Made by a program: the position numbers and the translations under genes
Source: Salinibacterium sp. G-O1
GTDB lineage: Bacteria > Actinomycetota > Actinomycetes > Actinomycetales > Microbacteriaceae
Direction: 5' to 3'
DNA length: 64,000 nt
Assembly (NCBI RefSeq): GCF_030063305.1
Contig: NZ_JASISV010000001.1
Span: forward strand, 62,001 to 126,000
The notes under the pieces: generated by a model
What the model was told of the DNA's origin: nothing
The model's input: only the letters and a program-made list of their open reading frames with translations
Database searches by the model: none
In this document: one piece after another, positions 36,289 through 45,963 of the stretch
How the letters are laid out: every line of letters starts with the position of its first letter
Numbering within the stretch: the first letter of the stretch is position 1

Positions 36289-37238
36289 TGGCCGCGCCTA
36301 AACGGACGGGTCTCGGCCGTGGAATCGGATCGTTGATTCCCGCGAATGACGAATCATCGCAGCGTCCTGTCGACGTCTTCTTTCCCGCTGGGAGTGCCGG
36401 CCCACAGGGTCTGCTGGCCGTACCGGGCGCAAAGCTCGCGAATCTCTCGACCGACGACATAGCTCCGAACGCGAAGCAGCCTAGAACCGAGTTCCGCGAA
36501 GAGGAACTCAGCGAACTGGTCATCTCCATCGGTGAAATCGGTGTTCTGCAGCCGATCGTGGTGCGTCCCCGCGTGGGAGCGGCCGCGGGAGAGCCGCAAT
36601 ACGAGCTCGTCATGGGCGAGCGCCGGCTGCGGGCATCCAAGCAGCTAGGCCTTGCGACAATCCCCGCGGTCATCAAGAGCACTGCCGACGAAGACATGCT
36701 TCGGGATGCGCTGCTCGAGAACCTCCACCGGGCAAACCTGAACGCGCTGGAAGAGGCTTCCGCCTACCAGCAACTGCTCGCCGACTTTGGAATCACGCAG
36801 GAGGAGCTCGCGGGTCGGATTGGCCGGTCCCGTCCCCAGATCACGAACACCTTGAGGTTGCTGCGCCTGCCTACCGCGGTGCAGAACAGGGTTGCCTCGG
36901 GCGTACTCAGTGCCGGACATGCGCGTGCGATCCTTGCCGCTGGCGATGATGCGTCGATGGAACGCCTTGCGGACAAGATCGTCAACGAAGACCTCTCGGT
37001 GCGTGCAGCAGAAGCGGCAGCGGGTCAGCTGTCGCCAAAGGCCAACAAATCGAAGCCATCTGCCGGCAAGCGCCAGGGTCAGCTCGACGAGATCGCGGAA
37101 CGACTCGGAGACCGATTGAACACCCGCGTGAAAGTAAATCTCGGCGCGAGCAAGGGCCAGATCGTGATCGATTTCGCGACCGTAGGAGACCTGAACCGCA
37201 TTCTCGGTGAGCTCGGGGAGCCAGGCTTCACGCGCTAA
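36288..37238 (+). CDS. parB: Chromosome partitioning protein ParB
   Basis: This is a 316-residue CTP-dependent DNA clamp. The N-terminal domain has the ParB box motif VMGERRLRASKQLG, the patch DALLENLHRANLNALEEA, and the helix-turn-helix ITQEELAGRIGRSRPQITN that reads parS. The C-terminal dimerisation domain follows a Lys-rich linker. It loads at parS and spreads, recruiting SMC and ParA. It converges on ddl with a 19-bp gap. Confidence 0.96.
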   Translation: MAAPKRTGLGRGIGSLIPANDESSQRPVDVFFPAGSAGPQGLLAVPGAKLANLSTDDIAPNAKQPRTEFREEELSELVISIGEIGVLQPIVVRPRVGAAAGEPQYELVMGERRLRASKQLGLATIPAVIKSTADEDMLRDALLENLHRANLNALEEASAYQQLLADFGITQEELAGRIGRSRPQITNTLRLLRLPTAVQNRVASGVLSAGHARAILAAGDDASMERLADKIVNEDLSVRAAEAAAGQLSPKANKSKPSAGKRQGQLDEIAERLGDRLNTRVKVNLGASKGQIVIDFATVGDLNRILGELGEPGFTR

Positions 37239-37257
37239 GTTCGCAGATAAGTGCTGG

Positions 37258-38211
37258 TCAGGAGGCAGATTCTGCGATGGCTGCCTCGGCGAGAGCTGCG
37301 TAGACCCAGCCAAGATCGTGCCCGGCAGCTTCGAGAGCCTGTGGAAGCACCGAGGTTTCGGTGAGCCCTGGCATCACGTTGGCTTCGAGGAACCAGGGGG
37401 TTCCGGCACCGTCGATGATGATGTCGATTCGCGATAGGTGCCGCAGGCCGAGCGCTGTGTGAGCCGCCAGCGCCGCGTCGGCAGCACGAGCCGCCACGTC
37501 GTCCTCGATGCGTGCCGGCACGTAGAAACGGGTCTCTCCCGCGTTATAGCGGGCCTCGAAGCTGTACACACCGGATAGCGGCTCGATCTCGACGGCGGGC
37601 AGGGCGACAGGGCCATCGCCGTTGTCGATGATGCCGATCGCGATCTCGGTGCCCGTGATCTTCTGTTCGATGAGCGCTACATCCCGGTAGGTGTACGCGT
37701 CGACCATGGCTCGGGGGAGCAGCGAGCGATCATCCACAATGGTGACACCCTGTGAGGAACCGCCCTGAGCGGGTTTGACGACGAGGGGCCCGGAGAACTC
37801 GTCCGAAATTTCGTCAAGGATGCTGTTGGCGCCCAGTTCACGGAACGCGTCGCGAGGCAGCGCAATGGAGGCGGGCGTGGAGACCCCCACGCGGCTCACG
37901 ATCGTTTTCGCGGTCGGTTTGTCCCAGGCGAGACGCGAAGCATCCGCCCTGGAACCAACGTAAGGCACGCCCATGAAGTCGAGGAGGCCGCGCAGGGCGC
38001 CATCCTCACCGCTCGCGCCGTGGAGAGCCGGCCAGACCACGTCAGGACGGTTCTGCCGCAGATACGACAGCAAGGTGGCATCCGGATCGCGCAATTCGAC
38101 GTGAAGGCCGTGCGACGAGAGGCTGTCGGCTACTCTGCGGCCCGAGCGCAGCGAGACGTCCCGTTCGTGGGAGATTCCCCCGGCAAGGACGAGGACTCTG
38201 GTGGATGCCAT
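37258..38211 (-). CDS. D-alanine--D-alanine ligase family protein
   Basis: This is a 317-residue ATP-grasp enzyme with LAGGISHERDVSLRSGRRV near the N-terminus, the Ser/Gly loop GGSSQGVTIV, FEARYNAGET and the metal-binding end FLEANVMPGLTETS. Ddl makes the D-Ala-D-Ala dipeptide of peptidoglycan. Ddl is often longer (about 350 residues) and near murF, so this could be a second ligase; that needs the rest of the genome. It shares one base with the upstream aminotransferase, forming a two-gene operon. Confidence 0.88.
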   Translation of the reverse strand: MASTRVLVLAGGISHERDVSLRSGRRVADSLSSHGLHVELRDPDATLLSYLRQNRPDVVWPALHGASGEDGALRGLLDFMGVPYVGSRADASRLAWDKPTAKTIVSRVGVSTPASIALPRDAFRELGANSILDEISDEFSGPLVVKPAQGGSSQGVTIVDDRSLLPRAMVDAYTYRDVALIEQKITGTEIAIGIIDNGDGPVALPAVEIEPLSGVYSFEARYNAGETRFYVPARIEDDVAARAADAALAAHTALGLRHLSRIDIIIDGAGTPWFLEANVMPGLTETSVLPQALEAAGHDLGWVYAALAEAAIAESAS

Positions 38212-39530
38212 CAGCTGAGGTTCGCAGGCGGGTTGCTCATCGATGTGGCGGGGCGCACCACGGGCAGGGGAGCGGTCTGGGAGAACGTCGTCAGCAGTTC
38301 ACGCTCCCCGTTGATGACCGTCGAGAGTCGGCGGATTCCTTCGCGGATGAAATCGGGGGTCGGATAGCAGAACGCCAGGCGCAGCTTGTTGCGACCACTG
38401 CCGTCTGCATAGAACGCGGTACCCGGGGTGTACGCGACCAGCTCTTTCACCGCCCTCGGCAGCATCGATTTGGCGTCGATGTTGTCGGGCAGGGTCACCC
38501 AGACGTAGAAGCCGCCGGTGGGGTTTGTCCAGGTCAGATCCGGAAGATAGTCGGTGAGGGCCGAGAGCATCGCATCACGGCGTTCGCGGTAGACGCCGCG
38601 GAACGTCTCAATCTGGCCCTTCCAGTCTGAGGAGTCCAAATACTCGCTGATGACGTGCTGTGTGAAGGAGCTGGGTGAGAGCACGGCAGCCTCGTTCGCG
38701 AGGATGAGTTTCTCGCGGATGGCGTGAGGGGCCAGAGCCCAGCCGACCCTGAAGCCTGGGGCGAGCGTCTTCGAGAACGTGCCGAGGTAGACGACGCCAT
38801 CTTCTTCGACCGAACGCATGGCGTGCGGCGGCTGGCCGTCAAAGTAGAGCAGGCCGTACGGGTTGTCTTCGAGAACGAGGATGCCGTTGGTGCGGCAAAT
38901 CTCGAGCACTTCGAGCCGGCGCTCCCAGGTCAGCGTAACGCCGGCCGGGTTGCTGAACGTGGGCACCGTGTAGAGGAATTTGATGGTCTTCCCGGCGGCC
39001 GTGACGCGGGTGATGGCCTCGCGCAGCGCCTCCGGGATCAGCCCGAATTCGTCCATCGCAACATGGTTGATGTCGGCCTGGAATGACTTGAAGACGGTGA
39101 TGGCCGTGACGTAGCTCGGCGCCTCGGCGAGAACCACGTCTCCCGGGTTGATGAAGAGTTTGGTGACGAGCTCGAGCGCGTGCTGCGAACCCGTGGTGAC
39201 CACGAGGTCGTCGACGCCGGCGCGGATGCCCTCGAGCGCCATGACCTCGAGGATCTGTTCACGGAGGGCGGGCATCCCCTGGCCGGAACCGTACTGCAGG
39301 GCGACGGAGCCCTTGTGGGCCATCACCCGCTCAATTGACGCGCTGATCAGCTCTTTTGGAAGCGCGGAGACGAAGGGCATTCCGCCGGCAAGTGACACAA
39401 CTTCGGGGCGGGATGCCACGGCAAACAGGGCGCGCACTTCTGAGGCGGCAAGACCGGCTGTGCGATCGGCGTAGTGGCCGTACCACTGGTCAAGATTGTT
39501 GCCCGTTGCGGGGCGCTGTGCTGCCGTCAT
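38211..39530 (-). CDS. PLP-dependent aminotransferase, class I/II (2-aminoadipate/MocR-like fold)
   Basis: This is a 439-residue protein with the PLP lysine in GTFSKTLAPGFRVGWALAP, PTFSNPAGVT and EDNPYGLLYFDG. There is no N-terminal GntR helix-turn-helix, so it is an enzyme rather than a MocR regulator. It resembles LysN/2-aminoadipate and aromatic or valine-pyruvate aminotransferases. Being coupled to a D-Ala-D-Ala ligase-like gene suggests a link to amino acid supply for the wall, but this is only context. Confidence 0.88.
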   Translation of the reverse strand: MTAAQRPATGNNLDQWYGHYADRTAGLAASEVRALFAVASRPEVVSLAGGMPFVSALPKELISASIERVMAHKGSVALQYGSGQGMPALREQILEVMALEGIRAGVDDLVVTTGSQHALELVTKLFINPGDVVLAEAPSYVTAITVFKSFQADINHVAMDEFGLIPEALREAITRVTAAGKTIKFLYTVPTFSNPAGVTLTWERRLEVLEICRTNGILVLEDNPYGLLYFDGQPPHAMRSVEEDGVVYLGTFSKTLAPGFRVGWALAPHAIREKLILANEAAVLSPSSFTQHVISEYLDSSDWKGQIETFRGVYRERRDAMLSALTDYLPDLTWTNPTGGFYVWVTLPDNIDAKSMLPRAVKELVAYTPGTAFYADGSGRNKLRLAFCYPTPDFIREGIRRLSTVINGERELLTTFSQTAPLPVVRPATSMSNPPANLS

Positions 39531-39580
39531 GCGCTGTTCCTTTTCAGTCGCGAAGTCTCAAGGATAACTGCGGCAATGAG

Positions 39581-39610
39581 AAAAGCCCCGACCCACAACG
39601 GGGACGGGGC
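39581..39610 (-). terminator. Terminator of trxB-trxA
   Basis: On the minus strand GCCCCG and CGGGGC pair, with an inner CCC/GGG after one mismatch, followed by TTTT. It lies 17 bases after the trxA stop. Confidence 0.85.
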
Positions 39611-39627
39611 CACTCATGCGCGATTGC

Positions 39628-39954
39628 TTAGGCCAGGAACTCGGCCAGGTCTGCCTCGATGGCGGGCTTCGGCTTGGCGCCGATGACGGTCTTGACGACC
39701 TCGCCGCCGCGGAATACCTTCATCGCCGGGATCGACGTGATCTGGTACTTCATCGCCATCTGCGGGTTGTCGTCGACGTTGAGCTTGACGATCTTGATCT
39801 TGTCGGAGTGCTCAGCGGCGATCGCGTCGAGGATGGGGGAGACGGCGCGACACGGGCCGCACCACTCTGCCCAGAAGTCGACCATGATGGTGTCGCTCGA
39901 GTTGAGCACCACATCGGCGAAGGTGGCGTCCGTGACGTCCTGTGCTGTTGACAT
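39628..39954 (-). CDS. trxA: Thioredoxin
   Basis: This is a 108-residue protein with the active site WCGPC (Cys32, Cys35), the cis-proline loop SIPAMKVF and the VDFWAEWCGPC strand. The start at 39954 has AGGA about seven bases ahead. It is a cytoplasmic disulfide reductant, recharged by TrxB encoded just upstream in the same operon. Confidence 0.96.
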   Translation of the reverse strand: MSTAQDVTDATFADVVLNSSDTIMVDFWAEWCGPCRAVSPILDAIAAEHSDKIKIVKLNVDDNPQMAMKYQITSIPAMKVFRGGEVVKTVIGAKPKPAIEADLAEFLA

Positions 39955-39973
39955 TGTGTGTTTCCTAACTGTT

Positions 39974-40939
39974 TCAGACGGTGGCCGGCTGTGATTCAGC
40001 CGAGGCCAGTAGTTCTTTTGGGAGAGCGGCGAGGTAGTGCTCCGCGTCGAGTGCTGCGACGGTACCGGATCCTGCAGCCGTGACAGCCTGCCGATACGTC
40101 GGGTCGATGACGTCGCCGGCAGCGAACACTCCGGCGATGTTGGTGCGCGAGGAACGTCCGTCGACCGCGATGGTTCCATCTGCGTTCAGGTCGAGCTGGC
40201 CGTGAACCAGATGCGTACGCGGGTCTGCACCGATGGCGATGAACAAACCGGACAGGTCGATCGTCGATTCCGTGCCATCCACCGTATCGACAACACCGAT
40301 ACCGGTCACCAGGTCGTCACCGTAGATATGGGCGACCTCTTTGTTCCAGAGGAATTCGATCTTGGGGTCGTTGAACGCGCGATCCTGCATGGCTTTGGAT
40401 GCTCGCAGCGAGTCTTTGCGGTGCACGACGTACACCTTCTCGGCGAATCGCGTCAGGAAGGTTGCTTCCTCCATGGCGGAGTCGCCTCCACCCACCACCG
40501 CGATCGTCTTCTGGCGGAAGAAAAAGCCGTCGCAGGTGGCACACCAGGAGACGCCGTGGCCGCTCAGGCGCTCTTCATCGGCGAGGCCGAGCTTGCGGTA
40601 GGCAGATCCGGTCGCGAAAATCACCGTCAGTGCTTCGTGAACGTCCCCGTTGCCGAGGGTGACGCGCTTGACCTCACCGTCGAGTTCAAGGTTGGTGACA
40701 TCATCGAGCACGATTTCGGTGCCGAAACGCTCAGCCTGTGCCTGCATGGCCATCATGAGTTCCGGACCCTGGATGCCGTCGGCGAATCCGGGATAATTCT
40801 CGACCTCCGTGGTCTTCATGAGCTCGCCGCCGGCCTCGACCGAGCTCGCAATGAGCAAGGGGTGCAGGTTGGCGCGCGCGGCATAGATTGCTGCTGTGTA
40901 TCCGGCGGGACCGGATCCGACGATGATGACTTGGCGCAC
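39974..40939 (-). CDS. trxB: Thioredoxin reductase
   Basis: This is a 321-residue flavoenzyme from the GTG at 40939, chosen because AAGGAG lies nine bases ahead; an upstream GTG at 40975 would add 12 residues that include this ribosome site. FAD motif GSGPAGYTAAIYAARA, redox site CATC (Cys133, Cys136), NADPH motif GGGDSAMEEA and C-terminal GVFAAGDV are all present. It reduces thioredoxin with NADPH. Confidence 0.95.
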   Translation of the reverse strand: MRQVIIVGSGPAGYTAAIYAARANLHPLLIASSVEAGGELMKTTEVENYPGFADGIQGPELMMAMQAQAERFGTEIVLDDVTNLELDGEVKRVTLGNGDVHEALTVIFATGSAYRKLGLADEERLSGHGVSWCATCDGFFFRQKTIAVVGGGDSAMEEATFLTRFAEKVYVVHRKDSLRASKAMQDRAFNDPKIEFLWNKEVAHIYGDDLVTGIGVVDTVDGTESTIDLSGLFIAIGADPRTHLVHGQLDLNADGTIAVDGRSSRTNIAGVFAAGDVIDPTYRQAVTAAGSGTVAALDAEHYLAALPKELLASAESQPATV

Positions 40940-41018
40940 AGTTACTGTCTCCTTCAGAGGTTTACTATCCGGCACAACATGTTCACGCTACTTGCTATTC
41001 CCGAGACCGGGACAGCGG

Positions 41019-42704
41019 CTATCTACCGCGCCGAAGCTTGTTGATGAAGGGTTGTCCGAATGTTCGCAGTTCGGGATTGCGGGTCAGCCACAGCAACCCG
41101 AAGTACACGAGGGCCATCGCGAGGCCGACAATCACCATCGAAATGATGGCATGCAGTCGGTTGGTGACGGGGTAACCGCCGGGCCCGACGCCACCCAGCA
41201 GTTGCAGGATGCCCCACCCCACACCCCCCGCGACGATGGCCGCGGCCAGGAACCACAGAGCCCGCTTCACAACCAGAGCGGTGTCGAGACTACCGAGAGG
41301 GCCACGCAGGACGATCGCGGAGAGCGTCGCCTGTACGGTCACCGCTATGGCCAATGCGAGAGTGAGGCCGACCGCGGTCCATTCTTTCGGTGCAAAGGCT
41401 GCCACGAGCAGTGCGAGCGTGACGTAGATCGTCGTCTGCGCGATCTGGATGAAGAACGCCCAGCGGGTCTTGTCGAGGGCGTAGTAGACGCGAAGCAGCA
41501 CAAAGAAGATGGTGAAGGGCACCAGACCGGTGAGGAACCCGAGGTACACCGCGGCCAGCGAACTGATTTCACCGTAATTCGTGCCGAATACCGCACTGAA
41601 TGGGAGTGACAGAACGGCAAGGCCGACTGCAGCAAAGATCATGATGAGCAGGATGGAGCGGATTGCCGACGAAATGTCGTCGCGCAGGTCACCGAGTCGA
41701 CCATCGCGGACGTGAGCGCTCATCCTGGTGAAATAGGCGGTGACGATGGAGACCGTCACGATCGAGTGCGGCAGCATGAACATGAGCCACCCGATCTTCA
41801 TGGCGTTGATGGAGGCGTTGCCACCTTTACTGGCCCCCGAGGCGACGCTGGCCTCGACCACGCCTGAAATTTGGCTGATCAGGAAGATACCGAACACCCA
41901 GGATGCGGCCCGCCCCGTATTGCCGAGCCCCACTCCCTTCCAGCGGAAGTCGGGCCGGTAGCGAACTCCCGCCTTGCCGAGGAAGAAGAAGAGCGAGAAC
42001 GCCTGGAAGGCGATTCCGAGCGTGGCGCTGCCGGCCAGGAGGGCGATCTGCGGGAGCGTCCAGTCCTGGGGCCGGATGTGATCTGTTGCGCCACCGAAGA
42101 GCGCGATGAAGGCGACGATGCCGCTGATCGCGACAACATTGTTGAGCACCGGCGCCCAGGTGAACGGCCCGAAGACTCCTCGGGCGTTCAGCGTCTCGCC
42201 GATGAGGCTGTAGAGCGCGTAGAACAAGATCTGGGGAAGGCACCAATAGGCCAATGCTGTGGCCAACGCAACGTTCGGTTCGCTGAAACCCTGGCCGTAG
42301 AGCCGGACGAGCAGCGGGGCGCTCACGGTGGCAATCACGGTAATGACGGCGACAACGACGAGGCCGAGGGTGATCAGCTTGTTGATGAATCCGGCACCAC
42401 CGTCGTCGTGCAGGCTCGACTTGACGATCTGCGGCACGATGACGGCGCTCAGCAGTCCTCCGGCGATGAGCGAGTACACGTTGTTCGGAAGCTGGTTCGC
42501 GAGAGCGAAGGTGTCGCCGGCAGAACTGTTGATTCCAATGGCGGCAGCGAGAACGATGATGCTAACGAGCCCAAGGGCACGGGAGACGAGCGTGCCTGAC
42601 GCGAGCAGAGCGCTGGAGCGCCCGATCGACGAGGCGGGTCGCGACGTCTCAGGGGTTTCCGCGATGGATGCCGCGTCGGAACCCTCACGTCCTGGATCGG
42701 TCAC
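41019..42704 (-). CDS. murJ: Lipid II flippase MurJ
   Basis: This is a 561-residue MATE-like membrane protein with about 14 helices, from the GTG at 42704 that overlaps the DUF6049 stop by four bases. MurJ-type text includes ALLASGTLVSRALGLV, PNNVYSLIAGGLLSAVIVP and the essential-arginine region. The C-terminus ends after the last helix, without the cytoplasmic pseudokinase and extracellular domain of the mycobacterial protein. It flips lipid II to the outer face of the membrane. Confidence 0.94.
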   Translation of the reverse strand: MTDPGREGSDAASIAETPETSRPASSIGRSSALLASGTLVSRALGLVSIIVLAAAIGINSSAGDTFALANQLPNNVYSLIAGGLLSAVIVPQIVKSSLHDDGGAGFINKLITLGLVVVAVITVIATVSAPLLVRLYGQGFSEPNVALATALAYWCLPQILFYALYSLIGETLNARGVFGPFTWAPVLNNVVAISGIVAFIALFGGATDHIRPQDWTLPQIALLAGSATLGIAFQAFSLFFFLGKAGVRYRPDFRWKGVGLGNTGRAASWVFGIFLISQISGVVEASVASGASKGGNASINAMKIGWLMFMLPHSIVTVSIVTAYFTRMSAHVRDGRLGDLRDDISSAIRSILLIMIFAAVGLAVLSLPFSAVFGTNYGEISSLAAVYLGFLTGLVPFTIFFVLLRVYYALDKTRWAFFIQIAQTTIYVTLALLVAAFAPKEWTAVGLTLALAIAVTVQATLSAIVLRGPLGSLDTALVVKRALWFLAAAIVAGGVGWGILQLLGGVGPGGYPVTNRLHAIISMVIVGLAMALVYFGLLWLTRNPELRTFGQPFINKLRRGR

Positions 42705-44395
42705 TCGGCGGCACCTCTCGCCGCTGCGGCACGTCGCAGGCGCACAATGTTGCGCACGAGTCCGCCGCCGAAGATGCCGACGACCAGCACCGCGATGATG
42801 ACGACCACTGGGGTCTCCCACCCCGCCTGCACGTTGATTCGAGCCCGGGAGGCGTCACCGATGATCGCTCCGGTGCTGCTGGTCAGGGTGACGGTGATAC
42901 CCACGACGCCATTGGAGACCGCCTGTGCGGGGATCATGGCGCTCGCCTGCGAATTCGGCTCGATCACGAGCTCGACCCTGGAATCGCCGACGGCAAGCAG
43001 GCCGGTATCAGGGCGGACTGTTACGTACACCGTCACGGCCTGGTCGAGGGAGTTGGAGATTGCGATCGGCAGCGGGGCCGCGGCGGCCAGAAAATTGAAA
43101 TCTCCGGTGGAGGCGACCTGGACGGATCGAAGCAGCTCGACGGATTCGGTCAGGTTCTTCGAGACCACGGCGGGCCAGCCCGCCGGATTGTTGCTCCATC
43201 CGTTCGACTGAAGGGCAAGAAGTTCGAGGCGACGTTCAGAAGTGATGGCGCGAGGATCGTCGGCAATCTCGGCGAACTGCTCTTCGGCGGCCTGTGCGCC
43301 GAGTAGCTGACCCATCGACACCACCCGTTCGGTGTCCTGCGGCCTGTCGATGACGGTGGCGGACGCTGATGGGGATGCCTGAAGGTCTGCCATCGTCACT
43401 AATTGGATCGCGGGATTCGCCTGAACGGCCGAAATGGTGTCTGCGAGGCGGGTGCCGTTATTCAGCGAGGTTCGGTCGAGCGTCGCGAACACCGTCGCCG
43501 TGGCGGCGGACTGCACGATGCCGGCCGACGCGACCGCGGCGTTCAGCGTCGCCACATCGGTCTGCCAGTCGGTCGAACTGAAAGTGTGTACGGCCGACCG
43601 CAGGGCGGCCGAGACCGAGGCGTCAGATACCAGGATGCGAGCACCATCCACATCGGCGACCGCGCCAGCGCCGGCGCCACGGTTGAGATTGTCGGACGAC
43701 ACAACGGTGGTGTCATAACCACTGCCGGTGATCAGCGGCAGATCTGCCGCTACGACTGTGGAGTCGCGGGGCCACGCCACACCGCTGAAGGAGTACGACC
43801 AGGCCTCGAGGTCTGCGCTGGTAGGCAACGCGGGAACGACGGGAACGGTGGGGTCAGCAGTTGCCGGCGGTGTTGCCGATGGTGTGGGCGAATCCGCTGG
43901 CGTGGGGGTGGGGGTTGGCGTTGAATTGGGTGCGGAAAAGAGGGTGGGGTCGATGGCGAAGTCGAATCCATCGGGCGCAAGGACGGTGCCGTTGCCGGCC
44001 TGAGTGGCCAGGGTGATGTCGGAATCCGCGTAGGTCAGAGGGAAAATCTCGTTCGAAACGGCCGAAAGCCGCTGCAGCCACGCGACCGCTGATTCCGGCG
44101 CGTTGCTCCCCAACACCCGAATGGACACGATGATTCGCGGATCAATACCCAGACTGACCGGCTTGCCAGCGACGGCGTCGAGCTGGAGGCTGAGGGTTCC
44201 CAGCGGTGCCGTGTATCGCGACAGTACGTCCCCAGAAATCAGCCCCCCGGCACTCTCTGGCACGGTGATGGGCACGGCGATGGCAACCTGAACCGGTGTG
44301 GCAGGGTCTGCGGCAGCGGCTGGCGAAGCGGAGACGACGACGCCGACCAGCCCGATCCCGACGGCCAGCGCAGCGCTGAGCACTCTCAAAGACAC
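42701..44395 (-). CDS. DUF6049 family secreted/membrane protein
   Basis: This is a 564-residue protein from the GTG at 44395 (TTG at 44410 is the alternative). The signal peptide ends at about ASPAAAADP. A large extracellular part has a Pro/Thr/Ser linker (PTPTPTPADSPTPS) and beta-rich modules. One C-terminal membrane helix (VVVIIAVLVVGIFGGGLV) and a short Arg/Ala tail follow. DUF6049 genes sit just before murJ across Actinobacteria, and the stop overlaps the murJ start. A role in lipid II transport or wall assembly is a guess from context; the function is unknown. Confidence 0.87.
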   Translation of the reverse strand: MSLRVLSAALAVGIGLVGVVVSASPAAAADPATPVQVAIAVPITVPESAGGLISGDVLSRYTAPLGTLSLQLDAVAGKPVSLGIDPRIIVSIRVLGSNAPESAVAWLQRLSAVSNEIFPLTYADSDITLATQAGNGTVLAPDGFDFAIDPTLFSAPNSTPTPTPTPADSPTPSATPPATADPTVPVVPALPTSADLEAWSYSFSGVAWPRDSTVVAADLPLITGSGYDTTVVSSDNLNRGAGAGAVADVDGARILVSDASVSAALRSAVHTFSSTDWQTDVATLNAAVASAGIVQSAATATVFATLDRTSLNNGTRLADTISAVQANPAIQLVTMADLQASPSASATVIDRPQDTERVVSMGQLLGAQAAEEQFAEIADDPRAITSERRLELLALQSNGWSNNPAGWPAVVSKNLTESVELLRSVQVASTGDFNFLAAAAPLPIAISNSLDQAVTVYVTVRPDTGLLAVGDSRVELVIEPNSQASAMIPAQAVSNGVVGITVTLTSSTGAIIGDASRARINVQAGWETPVVVIIAVLVVGIFGGGLVRNIVRLRRAAAARGAAE

Positions 44396-44507
44396 GGGCT
44401 GGCCCCGCAAAAAGGCATGGCCAGCATGAGAATGATTCTATTCACCAGACCCTGAGTGTTCCGGACCTGCCCTCGGTGCGGCGGCCCTATGTCATGCTGG
44501 TTCGATC

Positions 44508-45935
44508 ATGGAGAGCGTCGCCAAGGCCATCATCAGTCTCGGCGAACTCGCCGACTCAAAGCCCGTCGTCGCGCTCGCGGCCGCATTCTCGCAGGCAGGG
44601 CGGCAACTAGCGCTGGTCGGCGGCCCGGTGCGTGATGCCTTTCTGGGCCGCACCGTCACCGATCTGGATTTCGCCACAGACGCGACACCGGACGAAATAC
44701 TCGCGCTGGTGACCCCAATCTCCAGCGCCCAATGGGACATCGGCCGTGAGTTCGGCACCATTGCTGCCCGAATCGCCGGACAGACGGTGGAGATCACCAC
44801 CTATCGCGCCGACTCCTACGACGGAGAATCCCGCAAACCCATCGTCGCATTCGGTGACAATCTCGACGATGACCTGGTGCGGCGCGACTTCACCATCAAC
44901 GCCATGGCGCTGCGGCTGCCGGAGCGAGTGTTGGTTGACCCGTGGGGCGGAGTCGAAGACCTTGTTGCCCGCCGCATCACCACGCCGGGAGCACCGGAAG
45001 TGTCGTTCGGCGATGATCCGCTCCGGATGATGCGGGCCGCTCGCTTCACGTCGCAGCTGGGGTTTACCGTCGCTCCCGAAACATTGGCCGCGATGACCGC
45101 CATGGCTGACCGGATCGGCAACATCAGCGTGGAGCGGGTGGCAGACGAGCTGTCGAAGCTGTTGAAAACGGACGACCCAGTGCCGGGCATCCGGCTGCTC
45201 GTCGAGACGGGAATCGCCGAACGGGTGCTCCCTGAGGTGCCCGCCCTGAGGCTTGAGGTCGACGAGCACGCACACCATAAAGACGTGTACGAGCACAGTC
45301 TCACCGTGTTGCAGCAGGCGATTTCGCTTGAGAAGTCGCGCGCGGACGCCGGTTCCAAGCCGGACCTGGTGCTGAGGATCGCCGCCCTGCTGCACGACAT
45401 CGGAAAGCCATCGACCCGCCGCATCGAGGGCGGCGGCGTCGTGACGTTCCACCATCACGATGTCGTCGGGGCGAAGCTGGCCGGGCGTCGCCTGAAGACC
45501 CTGCACTTCGACAACGACACCATCGCCGCGGTATCACGGCTGATCGAGTTGCACCTTCGATTTTTCGGCTACACGGATGCCGCGTGGACTGACTCAGCGG
45601 TGCGCCGGTACGTGCGGGATGGCGGCGATCAGCTCGAGCGACTGCACATCCTCACCCGCGCGGACGTGACCACCAGGAATGTGCGCAAAGCCGATCGCCT
45701 CTCGTTCGCCTACGACGATCTGGAGGAACGGATCGCCGCCATCGCCGAGGCCGAGGGCATCGCTGCAGTGCGCCCCGACCTCGACGGCGAGCAGATCATG
45801 GCCATCCTCGGGATCTCTCCCGGCCGCGAGGTGGGCGAGGCGTACCGGTTCCTGCTGGAACTGCGGCTCGATGAGGGCCCGCTGGGCGAGGATGCTGCGA
45901 CCGAACGCCTGCGGGCCTGGTGGGCAAGCCGCTAG
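44508..45935 (+). CDS. CCA tRNA nucleotidyltransferase (class II poly(A) polymerase/CCA family) with HD domain
   Basis: This is a 475-residue protein. The nucleotidyltransferase head has LVGGPVRDAFLG and the metal aspartates Asp52 and Asp54 (TDLDFATDA). RRDFTINAMAL and the RFTSQLGF neck follow. An HD phosphohydrolase domain (LLHDIGKPST, His296-Asp297) lies in the C-terminal half. It adds CCA to tRNA 3' ends, which fits the three tRNA genes here that lack encoded CCA. It is divergent from DUF6049-murJ. Confidence 0.93.
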   Translation: MESVAKAIISLGELADSKPVVALAAAFSQAGRQLALVGGPVRDAFLGRTVTDLDFATDATPDEILALVTPISSAQWDIGREFGTIAARIAGQTVEITTYRADSYDGESRKPIVAFGDNLDDDLVRRDFTINAMALRLPERVLVDPWGGVEDLVARRITTPGAPEVSFGDDPLRMMRAARFTSQLGFTVAPETLAAMTAMADRIGNISVERVADELSKLLKTDDPVPGIRLLVETGIAERVLPEVPALRLEVDEHAHHKDVYEHSLTVLQQAISLEKSRADAGSKPDLVLRIAALLHDIGKPSTRRIEGGGVVTFHHHDVVGAKLAGRRLKTLHFDNDTIAAVSRLIELHLRFFGYTDAAWTDSAVRRYVRDGGDQLERLHILTRADVTTRNVRKADRLSFAYDDLEERIAAIAEAEGIAAVRPDLDGEQIMAILGISPGREVGEAYRFLLELRLDEGPLGEDAATERLRAWWASR

Positions 45936-45945
45936 GAATCCGGCA

Positions 45946-45963
45946 CTAGGGGATCGCCCCTAG
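45946..45963. terminator. Hairpin between convergent CCA-transferase and ino1 genes
   Basis: CTAGGGG (45946-45952) and CCCCTAG (45957-45963) pair perfectly around ATCG. The hairpin covers the ino1 stop codon. It has no U-run, so termination efficiency is uncertain. Confidence 0.5.
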
